Below are positions 8,528 to 16,711 of a DNA stretch of 36,288 nucleotides, piece by piece. The stretch covers positions 1-36,288 of the forward strand of contig CAKOSN010000017.1 in the NCBI GenBank assembly GCA_934102255.1, written 5' to 3'. The DNA comes from an uncultured Bacilli bacterium. Lineage in GTDB: Bacteria > Bacillota_I > Bacilli_A > RF39 > UBA660. Position 1 is the first letter of the stretch. Each line of letters opens with the position of its first letter. The notes below the pieces were generated by a model that saw nothing but the letters and a program-made list of their open reading frames with translations, was not told where the DNA came from and did no database searches. Both the position numbers and the translations under genes were made by a program.

Positions 8528-10216
8528 ATGCAAAAGATTGAAATTGAATTTAGAAACCAAACTTTAAAAATATATTTAATAGTTAAAGAAAAAAACTTAG
8601 ATAACACTCTTTTAAACACTAACATCATTAGTAATGAGAAACTCTTATTTTCTCTTGATTATATAGCTAAAAATCAAAAATTAGTTAGCAGTTTTTTAAA
8701 AGAAATTTGTTTAGAAAAAAACACTAATTTAATAGTAGCTAACGATATGACTGTTATTAGTACCGTAGCTCCTTGTTTTAAAAATACTCCTATTAACAAA
8801 GTATTAATGAATACTAATGAAAACTTTACTTATGAAGCTTATGAAGCTATTAGTAAAATTAATTCTTTAAAAGAAGTTGAGTGCTTATCAATTCCAACTT
8901 ATTTAATTGAACTTTTTGATAAACAAAATATAAAAGTTATTTCTAAACAAGAAGTCTTATTCTCTTCTCAATTTATGGCCAACAATGATTTAAATAACTA
9001 TTCAGCTATTTTCTACGCTAAAACTATTAAATTAATGTGTCCTATTGTTACTAATGACTATAATGACTTAAGAACTTTCTTTAAAATTAATAAATATTTA
9101 AAGACTATTGAATTATATCGTTTTTTAACCACGGACTTACTTGCTTTAATTGACTTACTTAATGATTTAAGAATTAAAAATATAACTATTGCTATTCATG
9201 ATAATATTACAGATAAAGATATTATTGAACGTATTAAAGTTATTAAAAAAGAAAATAAGAAACATCATATTAATATTGTTTTAGCTTATTCTAGTGAGTA
9301 TATTGAATCTAACTATATTAAACAACTAATTGCTACAACTATTAAATCTTGTTGTCTTATTATCATTCTTTTAAGTTTTATGGCCTTTGCCTTTGTCTTT
9401 TATAATAATAAAAAATCTTTAGAAAATGTTAATGCTATTAAAGATAATATTACTGAGTATTTAGATAATAAAATAAAAGAAAACGAAGATAATAACCAAG
9501 ATACGCCAAATCCTGATGATAATAATTCTGGTGAGATTACTGATAATCCCGATAATAATGAAACACCTGATAATCAAGATACCCCAGATACTCCTGATGT
9601 TCCTGATAATAATGAGACCCCAACACCTGTTATTGAAGAAAAAAATCCCGTTATTATGGCTTTAAAAGATTTAAATAGTGATACTGTTGGTTGGCTAAAT
9701 GTTCCCGAAACAACTATTGATTATCCAATCGTTCAAACTACAGATAATGATTATTACTTAAAACATAATTTTAACAAAGCTCGTGATTACAGTGGCTGGG
9801 TCTTCATGAATTATGCTAACTCTAGTACTATCATTGACCAAAATACTATTATTTTTGCTCATAATCGTTATTACAGCAAAACTATGTTTGGTACTCTAAG
9901 TAGCGTTGGGAAAAAAGCTTGGTACCAAAATGCTAAAAATAACTTAATTACCTATAATGATGTTAACGACGAAATGAAATGGGAAGTATTCGCAGCTTAC
10001 ACTGTTCCCGTTACTGATGATTATTTACAAACTAACTTTAGTAGTCAAGAAGATTTCTTTAACTTTATTAATTTAATCCGTAGTCGTTCCGTTTTCAAAA
10101 GTGATGTCCAAATTAATGCTGACGATAAAATTTTGACTTTATCAACCTGTGCCAATACTCAAGACCGCTTTGTTGTCCATGCCGTTTTACGAAAAGACTT
10201 ACTAAAAAAGAACTAG
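8528..10216 (+). CDS. Class B-like sortase with large cytoplasmic N-terminal domain
   Basis: A 562-aa transpeptidase predicted to anchor surface proteins. The C-terminal 190 residues are a sortase with catalytic H445 (FAHNR), C541 (TLSTC) and R547 (DRFVVH), and the overall pattern (VGWLNVPETTIDYPIVQ) fits class B. One transmembrane helix lies at 270-292, then an Asp/Asn/Pro/Thr-rich linker (about 315-370) with repeated NPDNNETPD-like units that spans the wall side. The odd part is residues 1-269: an alpha/beta-looking domain preceding the only helix, so predicted to be cytoplasmic; ordinary class B sortases have only a short N-terminal tail. I do not recognise that domain. GAGG lies six bases before the ATG. 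It is divergent from the NPDTG protein gene, its likely substrate, and ends in a terminator hairpin. Confidence 0.88.
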   Translation: MQKIEIEFRNQTLKIYLIVKEKNLDNTLLNTNIISNEKLLFSLDYIAKNQKLVSSFLKEICLEKNTNLIVANDMTVISTVAPCFKNTPINKVLMNTNENFTYEAYEAISKINSLKEVECLSIPTYLIELFDKQNIKVISKQEVLFSSQFMANNDLNNYSAIFYAKTIKLMCPIVTNDYNDLRTFFKINKYLKTIELYRFLTTDLLALIDLLNDLRIKNITIAIHDNITDKDIIERIKVIKKENKKHHINIVLAYSSEYIESNYIKQLIATTIKSCCLIIILLSFMAFAFVFYNNKKSLENVNAIKDNITEYLDNKIKENEDNNQDTPNPDDNNSGEITDNPDNNETPDNQDTPDTPDVPDNNETPTPVIEEKNPVIMALKDLNSDTVGWLNVPETTIDYPIVQTTDNDYYLKHNFNKARDYSGWVFMNYANSSTIIDQNTIIFAHNRYYSKTMFGTLSSVGKKAWYQNAKNNLITYNDVNDEMKWEVFAAYTVPVTDDYLQTNFSSQEDFFNFINLIRSRSVFKSDVQINADDKILTLSTCANTQDRFVVHAVLRKDLLKKN

Positions 10217-10278
10217 ATTTTCTAAAAAAACAGCTAAAAATTATTAAATTAAGCCTTAAAAAGCTTAAAAATTTGCTT

Positions 10279-10314
10279 AAAAGTCCCTATTACTTGCGAT
10301 ATGAGACTTTTTTT
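10279..10314 (+). terminator. Intrinsic terminator after the sortase gene
   Basis: AAAAGTC (10279-10285) pairs with GACTTTT, with extra inner pairs (CCTAT against ATATGAG, with mismatches), and a T run extends to 10314. Confidence 0.6.
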
Positions 10315-10328
10315 CTCGTTTTTTTCTT

Positions 10329-10336
10329 GCTATAAT
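10329..10336 (+). promoter_or_regulatory. Extended -10 promoter of the 995-aa gene
   Basis: TGCTATAAT is a perfect TGnTATAAT extended -10 element ending 30 bases before the start codon; no clear -35 is seen. Confidence 0.5.
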
Positions 10337-10366
10337 GGGTATATATAATATAAGGATATGATAATT

Positions 10367-13354
10367 ATGGATATAGAAAATGCAAAAAGACTTTTAGAAG
10401 AGATTTTAAACTATTCTCTTTATACCGATGATAATTTAAGTACCGAGTTAAAAAGTAAATTAAATGATATCACTACCTCTATTAACCAGAATGCTGATAA
10501 AATAAATTTCTTAAAAAGATTAGAGCAATATCGTAGCAATAATAACGCCTACGCCTTCGACCGCTACTTATCAATAATTATTAATAAGCTAGAACTTGCA
10601 ACTAAAGAAAAACTTACCCTTCTAAATCTTGATATCCCTTATTATCAAACACTAGGTCTTTGGAATAAACTTAATACACCAACTAAACTAAACTATCTTG
10701 ATAGTAAAAACTTCTTATCTAAACTTGACATTAAAAGAATTAACTATACTATCAATAATAAAAAAGATATGTTAGAAAAGCTAGTAAATCCTATTATCAA
10801 AAAAATACCTGAAAACTCTCTTATCTTAAATGACCTCCCTAAAGACTTAATAACTAAGAAAGATTTATTTTCTAAGTTATGTGATAATGTTATTACTAAC
10901 TATATTAATAAATATTATTACTTAGGTAGCGACTTAAATAAACTTATAAATACTGGTCTAATAAGATATGCTAAAAATTATAGTATCACTCTTTATAACT
11001 TAGATAAAGACACTTTAATGAAATCTTTAAATAATACCCCAACTATTCTTACTAAATTAAATCCCGAGCTAACAATTAAGTTAATTGATAAGGATTACTT
11101 AGCCTCCCTACTTACGCATAACTTCTCCCGTAATTTAAATAACACCGTTAAAGAACTTAATATGTTAAGTAATAATAATACTAAATATCTAACTCGTGAT
11201 TACTTAGAAAAATGTCCTAATAATTCTATTTATTTATATAGTCCCGATAATAAACTATTAAATCTATTTAAAAGTAATTATACTTATCTTTTAAAACTTC
11301 ATAATGATACCTTAGTCTACTTAGTTAATAATAAATTTAGTGAAGAAGAACGAGTTACCTTACTTCGTAATCAAAACTTTATTAATAACTTACCTGACAA
11401 TTATTTAGAGGCTATTATTAATAAAATGACTTTTCCTAATGTCTTTAATATGCTTCAAAATATTACTATTCTGGGAAAAATGAAAAATATTAATGTTTCT
11501 TTAAGAGCCTATGATAAAATTTTTATAACCGGTTACTTAGATTCCCCTGCCTTAGTTAATATAACTGATAATAAAATGTTAAATAATATGTTTAATCTTA
11601 TTAGTCCCCTAGAAGTTTCTAAATACTTAAGTTATCCTTATATTTATACTAAGTTAAAAACTTATGATATCGTAAATATCTTAATTAATAGTAAACTAAA
11701 TATTTATACTGATACTCCTAAATTACTTAAAGTTCTAAGATTAGATGAAATCAAGTATTATTTAAATAAATTAATTAATGATGATGCTATCCGTTATGAC
11801 TTATTATTTAATGACTATACCTTAAAGACTATTCTAGGTATTAATATTTTCTTAAGTAAAGAGGCTAAAGAAGATATTAAATACTTATATGACCTTATTT
11901 TAATAAGAGGTAATACAACCTTAGAATGTAATACTAATGACTTAGAAAGCTTTAAAAGTATTGTTGCTTCTTACCACTTATTTGGTCTTACTAAAACTAA
12001 AGAATTATATGAAAATGGTAACCAATATAATAGTTTAGAAGAAGTAAATAAAATTGGTACTTCCTTTGTCTCTTACTTCTTTAAAAACTTTAATGACCAA
12101 ATAGATATTGATGAAATCTTAAGTATTATTACGAGTAAAGACTTTAAAAATCCTAAATTAATTACTCTAGTTAATAAAATGAATACTTATAAATATTCTA
12201 ATATTACTAATACTAAAGAAGTATTAAAAAATTATTTAGAATACAGTAAAATTAGTGATTATTATGCTTATCAAACAATCAAAACCTTCTTAATAAACTA
12301 TAATAATTACTTAGAAGAATATCAAACGAGAATGTATGCGAAAAGATTCTTAAAAATCAAATATCAAAATTATCGTCTAAAAGACAACTTATATTATGCA
12401 TATCAAGAAAAATATACTAAAGAATTTATTAAATTTAAAAAGTTAGAAGTCTTTACTTCCTTCTTAAGAGATAATAAATCTTATTCTACTTGGTTTATTA
12501 AAGATAATACTAATCTTATAAATACTTTAAATGACTATTTAAGTAATTATAACTATAAATTAGATATTACTTTAGATAAGATAATTAACCCCTTCTTAGA
12601 AGGTATATCTATTTGTGATATTATTAGTAATTTAGGTTATAATAGACCTGCCTACTATGAAATAATTAAGTATGAAAAATCTGAAAAAATAAAACTTACT
12701 AAGATTAATAATAAATTAAAAGGTATTTTAAAGAAATTTAATAGTGCTGATAAAATTATTTTACTTAATTATTTAGCCTATGGACTTACCCCTAATATTA
12801 TAATAGACAAAGAAACTTTAGTAAGTCTTAATAAATATAAACAAACTATTACTAACTTTAATGGTAAAGTAAATGTTAATAAGATTGAATTAAAATTAGA
12901 CTATATTAGTATTATAAACTTAACTAATGATTTAGAATTAAAAAATTATAGTAAAATTTATCTAGAAACAATTAATATTATAAATTATTTTAAAGGCTTA
13001 GCCAGTAAATATATAAGTACTGATATTATAAAACAAGTCTATAAAGATGAATATATTAAAGGCTTAAATGATTATATAATACCCATTAATTCTAGTGATA
13101 GTGATATTGTCTTAATTAAACATAAGATGTACTTAGATAAGTTTAAAATGTTATTTAGTAAAATTTCTTTAGAAAAAGAAATAAAATTAAGTGAAGAAGT
13201 TAAAAAGCGCTTAATTGCAATTATCCCCTATTTAATTGATAATTATTTTATTGATTTAACTTATAATTATAGTGTATTATTTAAAAATAATATAACTTTA
13301 GAAGATATTAATAATTGGAATAAAATAATCGCTTTATTCGGGCAAAAAAATTAA
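10367..13354 (+). CDS. Large helical protein of unknown function (995 aa)
   Basis: I do not recognise this protein. It is long, very rich in Asn, Leu, Ile, Lys and Tyr, has no signal peptide and no obvious membrane helix, and reads as alpha-helical throughout with loosely recurring leucine patterns (for example PTILTKLNPELTIKLIDKDY and the segments after it), which suggests an irregular helical-repeat scaffold. No catalytic motif was found. An in-frame ATG at 10358 directly abuts AAGGA (10352-10356), leaving no spacing; the ATG at 10367 has ten bases and is preferred. It stands alone, with its own extended -10 promoter, between the sortase terminator and the tRNA gene. The strong Asn/Tyr/Ile content follows the A+T-rich composition and should not be over-read. 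Confidence 0.72.
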   Translation: MDIENAKRLLEEILNYSLYTDDNLSTELKSKLNDITTSINQNADKINFLKRLEQYRSNNNAYAFDRYLSIIINKLELATKEKLTLLNLDIPYYQTLGLWNKLNTPTKLNYLDSKNFLSKLDIKRINYTINNKKDMLEKLVNPIIKKIPENSLILNDLPKDLITKKDLFSKLCDNVITNYINKYYYLGSDLNKLINTGLIRYAKNYSITLYNLDKDTLMKSLNNTPTILTKLNPELTIKLIDKDYLASLLTHNFSRNLNNTVKELNMLSNNNTKYLTRDYLEKCPNNSIYLYSPDNKLLNLFKSNYTYLLKLHNDTLVYLVNNKFSEEERVTLLRNQNFINNLPDNYLEAIINKMTFPNVFNMLQNITILGKMKNINVSLRAYDKIFITGYLDSPALVNITDNKMLNNMFNLISPLEVSKYLSYPYIYTKLKTYDIVNILINSKLNIYTDTPKLLKVLRLDEIKYYLNKLINDDAIRYDLLFNDYTLKTILGINIFLSKEAKEDIKYLYDLILIRGNTTLECNTNDLESFKSIVASYHLFGLTKTKELYENGNQYNSLEEVNKIGTSFVSYFFKNFNDQIDIDEILSIITSKDFKNPKLITLVNKMNTYKYSNITNTKEVLKNYLEYSKISDYYAYQTIKTFLINYNNYLEEYQTRMYAKRFLKIKYQNYRLKDNLYYAYQEKYTKEFIKFKKLEVFTSFLRDNKSYSTWFIKDNTNLINTLNDYLSNYNYKLDITLDKIINPFLEGISICDIISNLGYNRPAYYEIIKYEKSEKIKLTKINNKLKGILKKFNSADKIILLNYLAYGLTPNIIIDKETLVSLNKYKQTITNFNGKVNVNKIELKLDYISIINLTNDLELKNYSKIYLETINIINYFKGLASKYISTDIIKQVYKDEYIKGLNDYIIPINSSDSDIVLIKHKMYLDKFKMLFSKISLEKEIKLSEEVKKRLIAIIPYLIDNYFIDLTYNYSVLFKNNITLEDINNWNKIIALFGQKN

Positions 13355-13362
13355 AAAAAGAC

Positions 13363-13391
13363 TTGGCATCAGCCTCGTTTTATGGTAAAAT
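13363..13391 (+). promoter_or_regulatory. Promoter of tRNA-Gly
   Basis: TTGGCA (13363-13368), 17 bp, TAAAAT (13386-13391) with TGG before the -10. The tRNA begins 17 bases after the -10. Confidence 0.65.
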
Positions 13392-13407
13392 TAAATTACT
13401 TACTGAT

Positions 13408-13481
13408 GCGGATGTAGTTTAATGGTAGAGCTTCAGCCTTCCAAGCTGATAACGTGAGTTCGATTCTCATCATCCGCTCCA
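13408..13481 (+). tRNA. tRNA-Gly (anticodon UCC), CCA encoded
   Basis: A 74-base cloverleaf. The acceptor GCGGATG pairs with CATCCGC; the anticodon stem TCAGC/GCTGA encloses loop CTTCCAA, giving anticodon TCC; the T stem TGAGT... TTCGATTC ...TCA is intact; discriminator T; genomic CCA at 13479-13481. It reads GGA and probably other Gly codons. A promoter lies upstream and a hairpin terminator downstream. Its last six bases begin a 24-bp sequence repeated at 14990-15013. Confidence 0.95.
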
Positions 13482-13499
13482 TTAGGTAATTCAACTTAC
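13476..13499 (+). repeat. Direct repeat copy 1 at the tRNA-Gly 3' end (possible att site)
   Basis: GCTCCATTAGGTAATTCAAC and the next four bases match 14990-15013 with one mismatch. The copy spans the end of the tRNA and the 5' arm of its terminator. With copy 2 it brackets the HD-domain gene. Confidence 0.65.
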
Positions 13500-13523
13500 G
13501 GACTTAAAAGTTCGTGAGTTTTT
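13493..13523 (+). terminator. Intrinsic terminator of tRNA-Gly
   Basis: AACTTACGGACT pairs with AGTTCGTGAGTT across the loop TAAA (two G-T type pairs), followed by a T run. Confidence 0.75.
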
Positions 13524-13681
13524 ATTTTATATAAATACTATAAAAAAAGAGAAAAAAATATCAAAATAATTTCATCCTCTTTTTATATATTTTTAAATTT
13601 GGGATTAAAATTTGTGTCTAGCCAGCAATGAATTTGTACTTCCACACAAATTCTACTATAGAAAATTTCATCCTCATATTA

Positions 13682-14710
13682 TTAAAAATTAAAATTTAAA
13701 TATACATAATTATCCATATTGTAAGATAAATTGTCTTTTATCATTTTGTTAGCAAGTTTGCAACATTTTGAAATTCTTTTGCCATTAAATAATGGATCAA
13801 TATATCTAATCTTTGCCCCATGATGTACATAATAAACATTTTGAGGTTCTTCTTTTGATATTTTTACTTTCTTAGCATTTTTCCAGATATTGAATATGTC
13901 ATTATATTTAGAAGATTCTATAATATCTATTACTTCACTTTCTTTTAATTCATATAAATTCTTTTTAGAAATTTTGTTTTCATCACTTAATTTTTTTAGA
14001 ATATCAGCAATTAATTGCATAGAATATCTAGTTCTATCTTCACGATATATAACGGATAATCGGCTAGTAACCTTAACAAAGTTTCTAGCATTTTTTTTAG
14101 TTTTAAATCCTAATTCTATTTCTTTTTCTTCATTGGTTTGTATCTCAATATCATCATATATTTCTTTAATACTTGCTAGATCCAATAGCCTATATGTAAA
14201 CAGAGCATTTGATAATGAATATTCCAATCGATCAGCAGATAATTTAGGTGTATCATTATCAGCAATAGGATATAAATGGTAATTATCAATTTCTGATATT
14301 TCAATATTATCCCTTTTTAATAATTTCTTTATTTCTTTAGAATTTTTTATAATTTCTGTTGTTAAATCTTCTGTTGATTCTTGAGTCATATAATCTCCAT
14401 TAAGAAAATCTACACAATGCTTAAATGCAGGTGTTGCTATATCGTGAAATAATCCAGACAAGGTTTGCTTTTTATCATGTGTAAAATGCCAAACAATTAA
14501 AGCAACTGCAACAGAATGATCTAAACTTGAAAAGAAAAAATCACTTTCAAACAAGTTTGAATATATAGTACCACAAGTAACACTAATATATTGTTGTGAT
14601 AACAATTCCTTTGTGTTTATATATTCATTTAACCATTCTGGAAAATTTGATTCTAATATTTTAAAATATTTTTTTATTTCTGCATTTAAATTATCATAAT
14701 ATTTTTTCAT
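13682..14710 (-). CDS. HD-domain phosphohydrolase
   Basis: A 342-aa soluble protein with an HD-superfamily metal site: H65 (LDHS), H89-D90 (GLFHDIATPAFKH) and D160 (SADRLEYS). This family hydrolyses phosphate esters of nucleotides such as dNTPs, (p)ppGpp or AMP species. The C-terminal half (about 200-342) is Lys/Asn-rich and unrecognised. AAGGA lies nine bases before the ATG. The gene is alone on the minus strand between two copies of a tRNA-Gly 3'-end/terminator sequence, so it was probably acquired as a small cassette; HD phosphohydrolases occur among phage-defence genes, but no experimental link exists here. The substrate is unknown; dNTPase is the leading guess. Confidence 0.78.
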   Translation of the reverse strand: MKKYYDNLNAEIKKYFKILESNFPEWLNEYINTKELLSQQYISVTCGTIYSNLFESDFFFSSLDHSVAVALIVWHFTHDKKQTLSGLFHDIATPAFKHCVDFLNGDYMTQESTEDLTTEIIKNSKEIKKLLKRDNIEISEIDNYHLYPIADNDTPKLSADRLEYSLSNALFTYRLLDLASIKEIYDDIEIQTNEEKEIELGFKTKKNARNFVKVTSRLSVIYREDRTRYSMQLIADILKKLSDENKISKKNLYELKESEVIDIIESSKYNDIFNIWKNAKKVKISKEEPQNVYYVHHGAKIRYIDPLFNGKRISKCCKLANKMIKDNLSYNMDNYVYLNFNF

Positions 14711-14989
14711 TTTTTCACGTCCTTACATTGTAAACAGGCTTTACACAATCTTTTGTAATTTAGCATTCAATCCAAGTTAATTTTTTTCTTATATTTTTTT
14801 CTAGCTAATTTTTCTTTTTCATTTAATAAATACAAATTTACCACCGACATAATTTCGACTCTAGAAATTTAAATTATAATTATTATACTATAAATTAACA
14901 AAATTCTCCATATTTCCGTGGTATTTAAATAATAAATTATATATAATAATTTTAGAAATGAAACATAGTTCGTAACCTGTTGCTCACTT
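14711..14989. other. Non-coding stretch upstream of the HD gene
   Basis: This A+T-rich region of about 280 bp must include the HD gene promoter. I see no gene with a ribosome binding site. The stretch AGTTCG (14968-14973) before repeat copy 2 echoes the tRNA T-arm, but the surrounding bases do not fold as a tRNA. Confidence 0.5.
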
Positions 14990-15013
14990 GCTTCATTAGG
15001 TAATTCAACTTAC
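14990..15013 (+). repeat. Direct repeat copy 2 (possible att site)
   Basis: GCTTCATTAGGTAATTCAAC and the next four bases repeat the tRNA-Gly 3' end and flank at 13476-13499 with one mismatch. The following terminator also resembles the tRNA terminator. Confidence 0.65.
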
Positions 15014-15038
15014 AAGTTTGATGCTTGTAAGTTTTTTT
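15007..15038 (+). terminator. Plus-strand intrinsic terminator with no gene before it
   Basis: AACTTACAAG (15007-15016) pairs perfectly with CTTGTAAGTT (15024-15033) and is followed by seven T on the plus strand. No plus-strand gene precedes it closely, so it is probably the displaced original terminator of the tRNA or of a lost tRNA. Confidence 0.75.
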
Positions 15039-15043
15039 ATCAT

Positions 15044-15703
15044 TTATAAAATACTACTTAAATTATTTATTATTTTAAACTTGGAGTTCTTAAGCTTACC
15101 TTCTCTATCCATTAGTCTAACTTCAAAGCCTTTACTACTAGCTACTTCCAGTAAAGTTTCATTATCATCTATAAATATAGCCTCATTCTTTTTAATATTA
15201 AAATCTCTTATCGGATTATCAAAAAAATCACCGTCTTTTTTCAACTGACCATATACTGATGAAACATAAATTTTAGAAAATAAATCAGAAATTCCATATT
15301 CTTTTAAAGAAATAAAAACATCAGGCCAGTTATCAGTAAGCAATAACAATTTATACTTTGAGGCTAATCTTTCTAATTCTTCTTTTATATTATCATAAGG
15401 TAAGTATTTATCATTTTCATAAGTTCTATTATAAGCAATTTTCTTTACAGTATCATTAGTATATTCAGTATAACCACATTCTAATAAAACCTTACTATAA
15501 AATTCTATAAACATATTATATTCTTCTTCAAGACTAGTAATTTGTTTATCTAGTATTTGTTTGTTATTACTTATAGCATTTTCTAAAATCTCTTCATTTA
15601 TTTTTTTAATATCAATTAATTCTAGAAACTTTGGTGTTATATGCCAATTTCCAGTTGATGGATAAGCCAACACCATTCCAAAATCTAATACAATATATTT
15701 CAT
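15044..15703 (-). CDS. HAD-superfamily hydrolase
   Basis: 219 aa from the preferred start. HAD motifs are in order: nucleophile D7 in VLDFGMVL (the DFGxVL variant with G at +2, seen in one HAD branch), T123 in LLLTDNW, K155/K156 in GQLKKDGDF, and D179-D180 in IFIDDNETLLEVA. A helical cap lies between about 15 and 100. It probably acts as a phosphatase on a small phosphorylated metabolite; the substrate is not predictable. AGGAG directly abuts the ATG at 15715; the ATG at 15703, twelve bases away and immediately before the HAD beta strand, is preferred, with some doubt. It lies 67 bp or more downstream of the JAMM gene on the same strand. Confidence 0.82.
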   Translation of the reverse strand: MKYIVLDFGMVLAYPSTGNWHITPKFLELIDIKKINEEILENAISNNKQILDKQITSLEEEYNMFIEFYSKVLLECGYTEYTNDTVKKIAYNRTYENDKYLPYDNIKEELERLASKYKLLLLTDNWPDVFISLKEYGISDLFSKIYVSSVYGQLKKDGDFFDNPIRDFNIKKNEAIFIDDNETLLEVASSKGFEVRLMDREGKLKNSKFKIINNLSSIL

Positions 15704-15782
15704 TAGAACACTCATCTCCTAAACAATTACCTTTATAATAATCTAATCCAAAATTACATATACTTACTGTTCTCATTATATT

Positions 15783-16655
15783 TCAACCATTTATAATTTT
15801 CCCTTTGTTTACATCACAAGTAAGAGTTGGTACTTCTAAACTCAAGTTTTCATCACTAAAAACCAAAGAATTATTTACATCAATATAGCCAACATTTTTA
15901 TCAACTATAGGTAACATAGTAATCGGATTTTTGCCTAAACCACTAACCATTTCAGAGCCTTTCCATTCTCTATAATTTTGTACAAATCTGTCTCTTCTTG
16001 AAATCTCCGTAACACCAGTTTTAGACGATACATTATTTTTAGGATAAGTTCCTATTTGCATAATACTACCACCTTTGCAATAATATAAATTTGGTATTAA
16101 ATAAAAATTAGCACATCCCCTATTTCCTACTATTTTAGGATACTCAGCAATAACAGCACTTATTTCAAAAGTTTCATTTTTTAATTCCTGATGAGGAGCT
16201 GCCAGTAATCCTAAAACATTGCATTTTAATCGATGTTTCATCGTTGCATAAACGCCAAAATCTTGGTCAGAGTATGCCGAATAAATTCCATTAAGATTAT
16301 GGGTGTGAAAATGCATAACACAAGCATTAATACCTGATGCATCATATTTTTCTAACTCATTTATTAACTCAGTAATATTATCATCAGAAGGCTCTACCGC
16401 TCCATTTGTGTAATTACCATCAACAGTGTTAAATCTCGAAGAATAAAAATCAAAATAAAAACAAAGTTTTCCTTTTTCGGATGTAGATTTTCTACCAACA
16501 ATATAGCAGCCTCTTTCTGCTTCTGTAAGTTTAGTTTCATGAATCAACTCTTTTAAATAATTATACACATTTTCACTAAATATAATTTTAGCACTACTAT
16601 CTAGTGAAGGTATATCAATAAATTGGTCATAACTTACCGTATTTAATTTGTCCAT
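15783..16655 (-). CDS. JAMM/MPN-type metallopeptidase-like protein
   Basis: A 290-aa cytoplasmic protein. The N-terminal 160 residues fit the JAB1/MPN fold: E47 in AERGCYIVG, then H117-T-H119 and, after NLNGIYSAY, S129-D-Q-D132, i.e. the E...HxH...SxxD zinc site, with a spacing two residues longer than the canonical HxHx7SxxD. JAMM proteins cleave isopeptide or peptide bonds at the ends of ubiquitin-like modifiers, or process other substrates. The C-terminal 100 residues are unrecognised. The sequence GAGGAG precedes the ATG, which follows its own extended -10 promoter. Its neighbour upstream is a transglutaminase-like cysteine protein and an LRR protein, hence a possible protein-processing unit. 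No ubiquitin-like protein, E1 or E2 is encoded nearby. Family fairly sure; activity unproven. Confidence 0.78.
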   Translation of the reverse strand: MDKLNTVSYDQFIDIPSLDSSAKIIFSENVYNYLKELIHETKLTEAERGCYIVGRKSTSEKGKLCFYFDFYSSRFNTVDGNYTNGAVEPSDDNITELINELEKYDASGINACVMHFHTHNLNGIYSAYSDQDFGVYATMKHRLKCNVLGLLAAPHQELKNETFEISAVIAEYPKIVGNRGCANFYLIPNLYYCKGGSIMQIGTYPKNNVSSKTGVTEISRRDRFVQNYREWKGSEMVSGLGKNPITMLPIVDKNVGYIDVNNSLVFSDENLSLEVPTLTCDVNKGKIING

Positions 16656-16675
16656 ATTACACTCCTCTTTTTTAA

Positions 16676-16684
16676 ATTATAACA
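16676..16684 (-). promoter_or_regulatory. Extended -10 promoter of the JAMM gene
   Basis: On the minus strand TGTTATAAT ends 19 bases before the start codon. The 33 bases containing it match the LRR gene promoter at 19545-19580 almost completely (AATATTTTTATCTTTTTTCA shared but for one T). Confidence 0.6.
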
Positions 16685-16711
16685 TGAAAAAAGATAAAAA
16701 TATTCTTATTT

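Noticed and set aside
13546..13592. Possible terminator of the HD gene (AAAAAGAG ... CTCTTTTT)
   Set aside because: The loop is about 25 bases and the stem is mostly A-T; too weak to call.
13890..14282. 130-codon plus-strand frame inside the HD gene
   Set aside because: Antisense shadow of a gene with clear HD metal residues; no ribosome binding site.
14767..14850. Small minus-strand frame of 27 codons (Lys-rich) upstream of the HD gene
   Set aside because: No ribosome binding site, and A+T-rich DNA gives such frames by chance.
14960..14993. Possible second tRNA before repeat copy 2
   Set aside because: Only AGTTCG and the last bases echo the tRNA-Gly; acceptor, D and anticodon stems cannot be formed.
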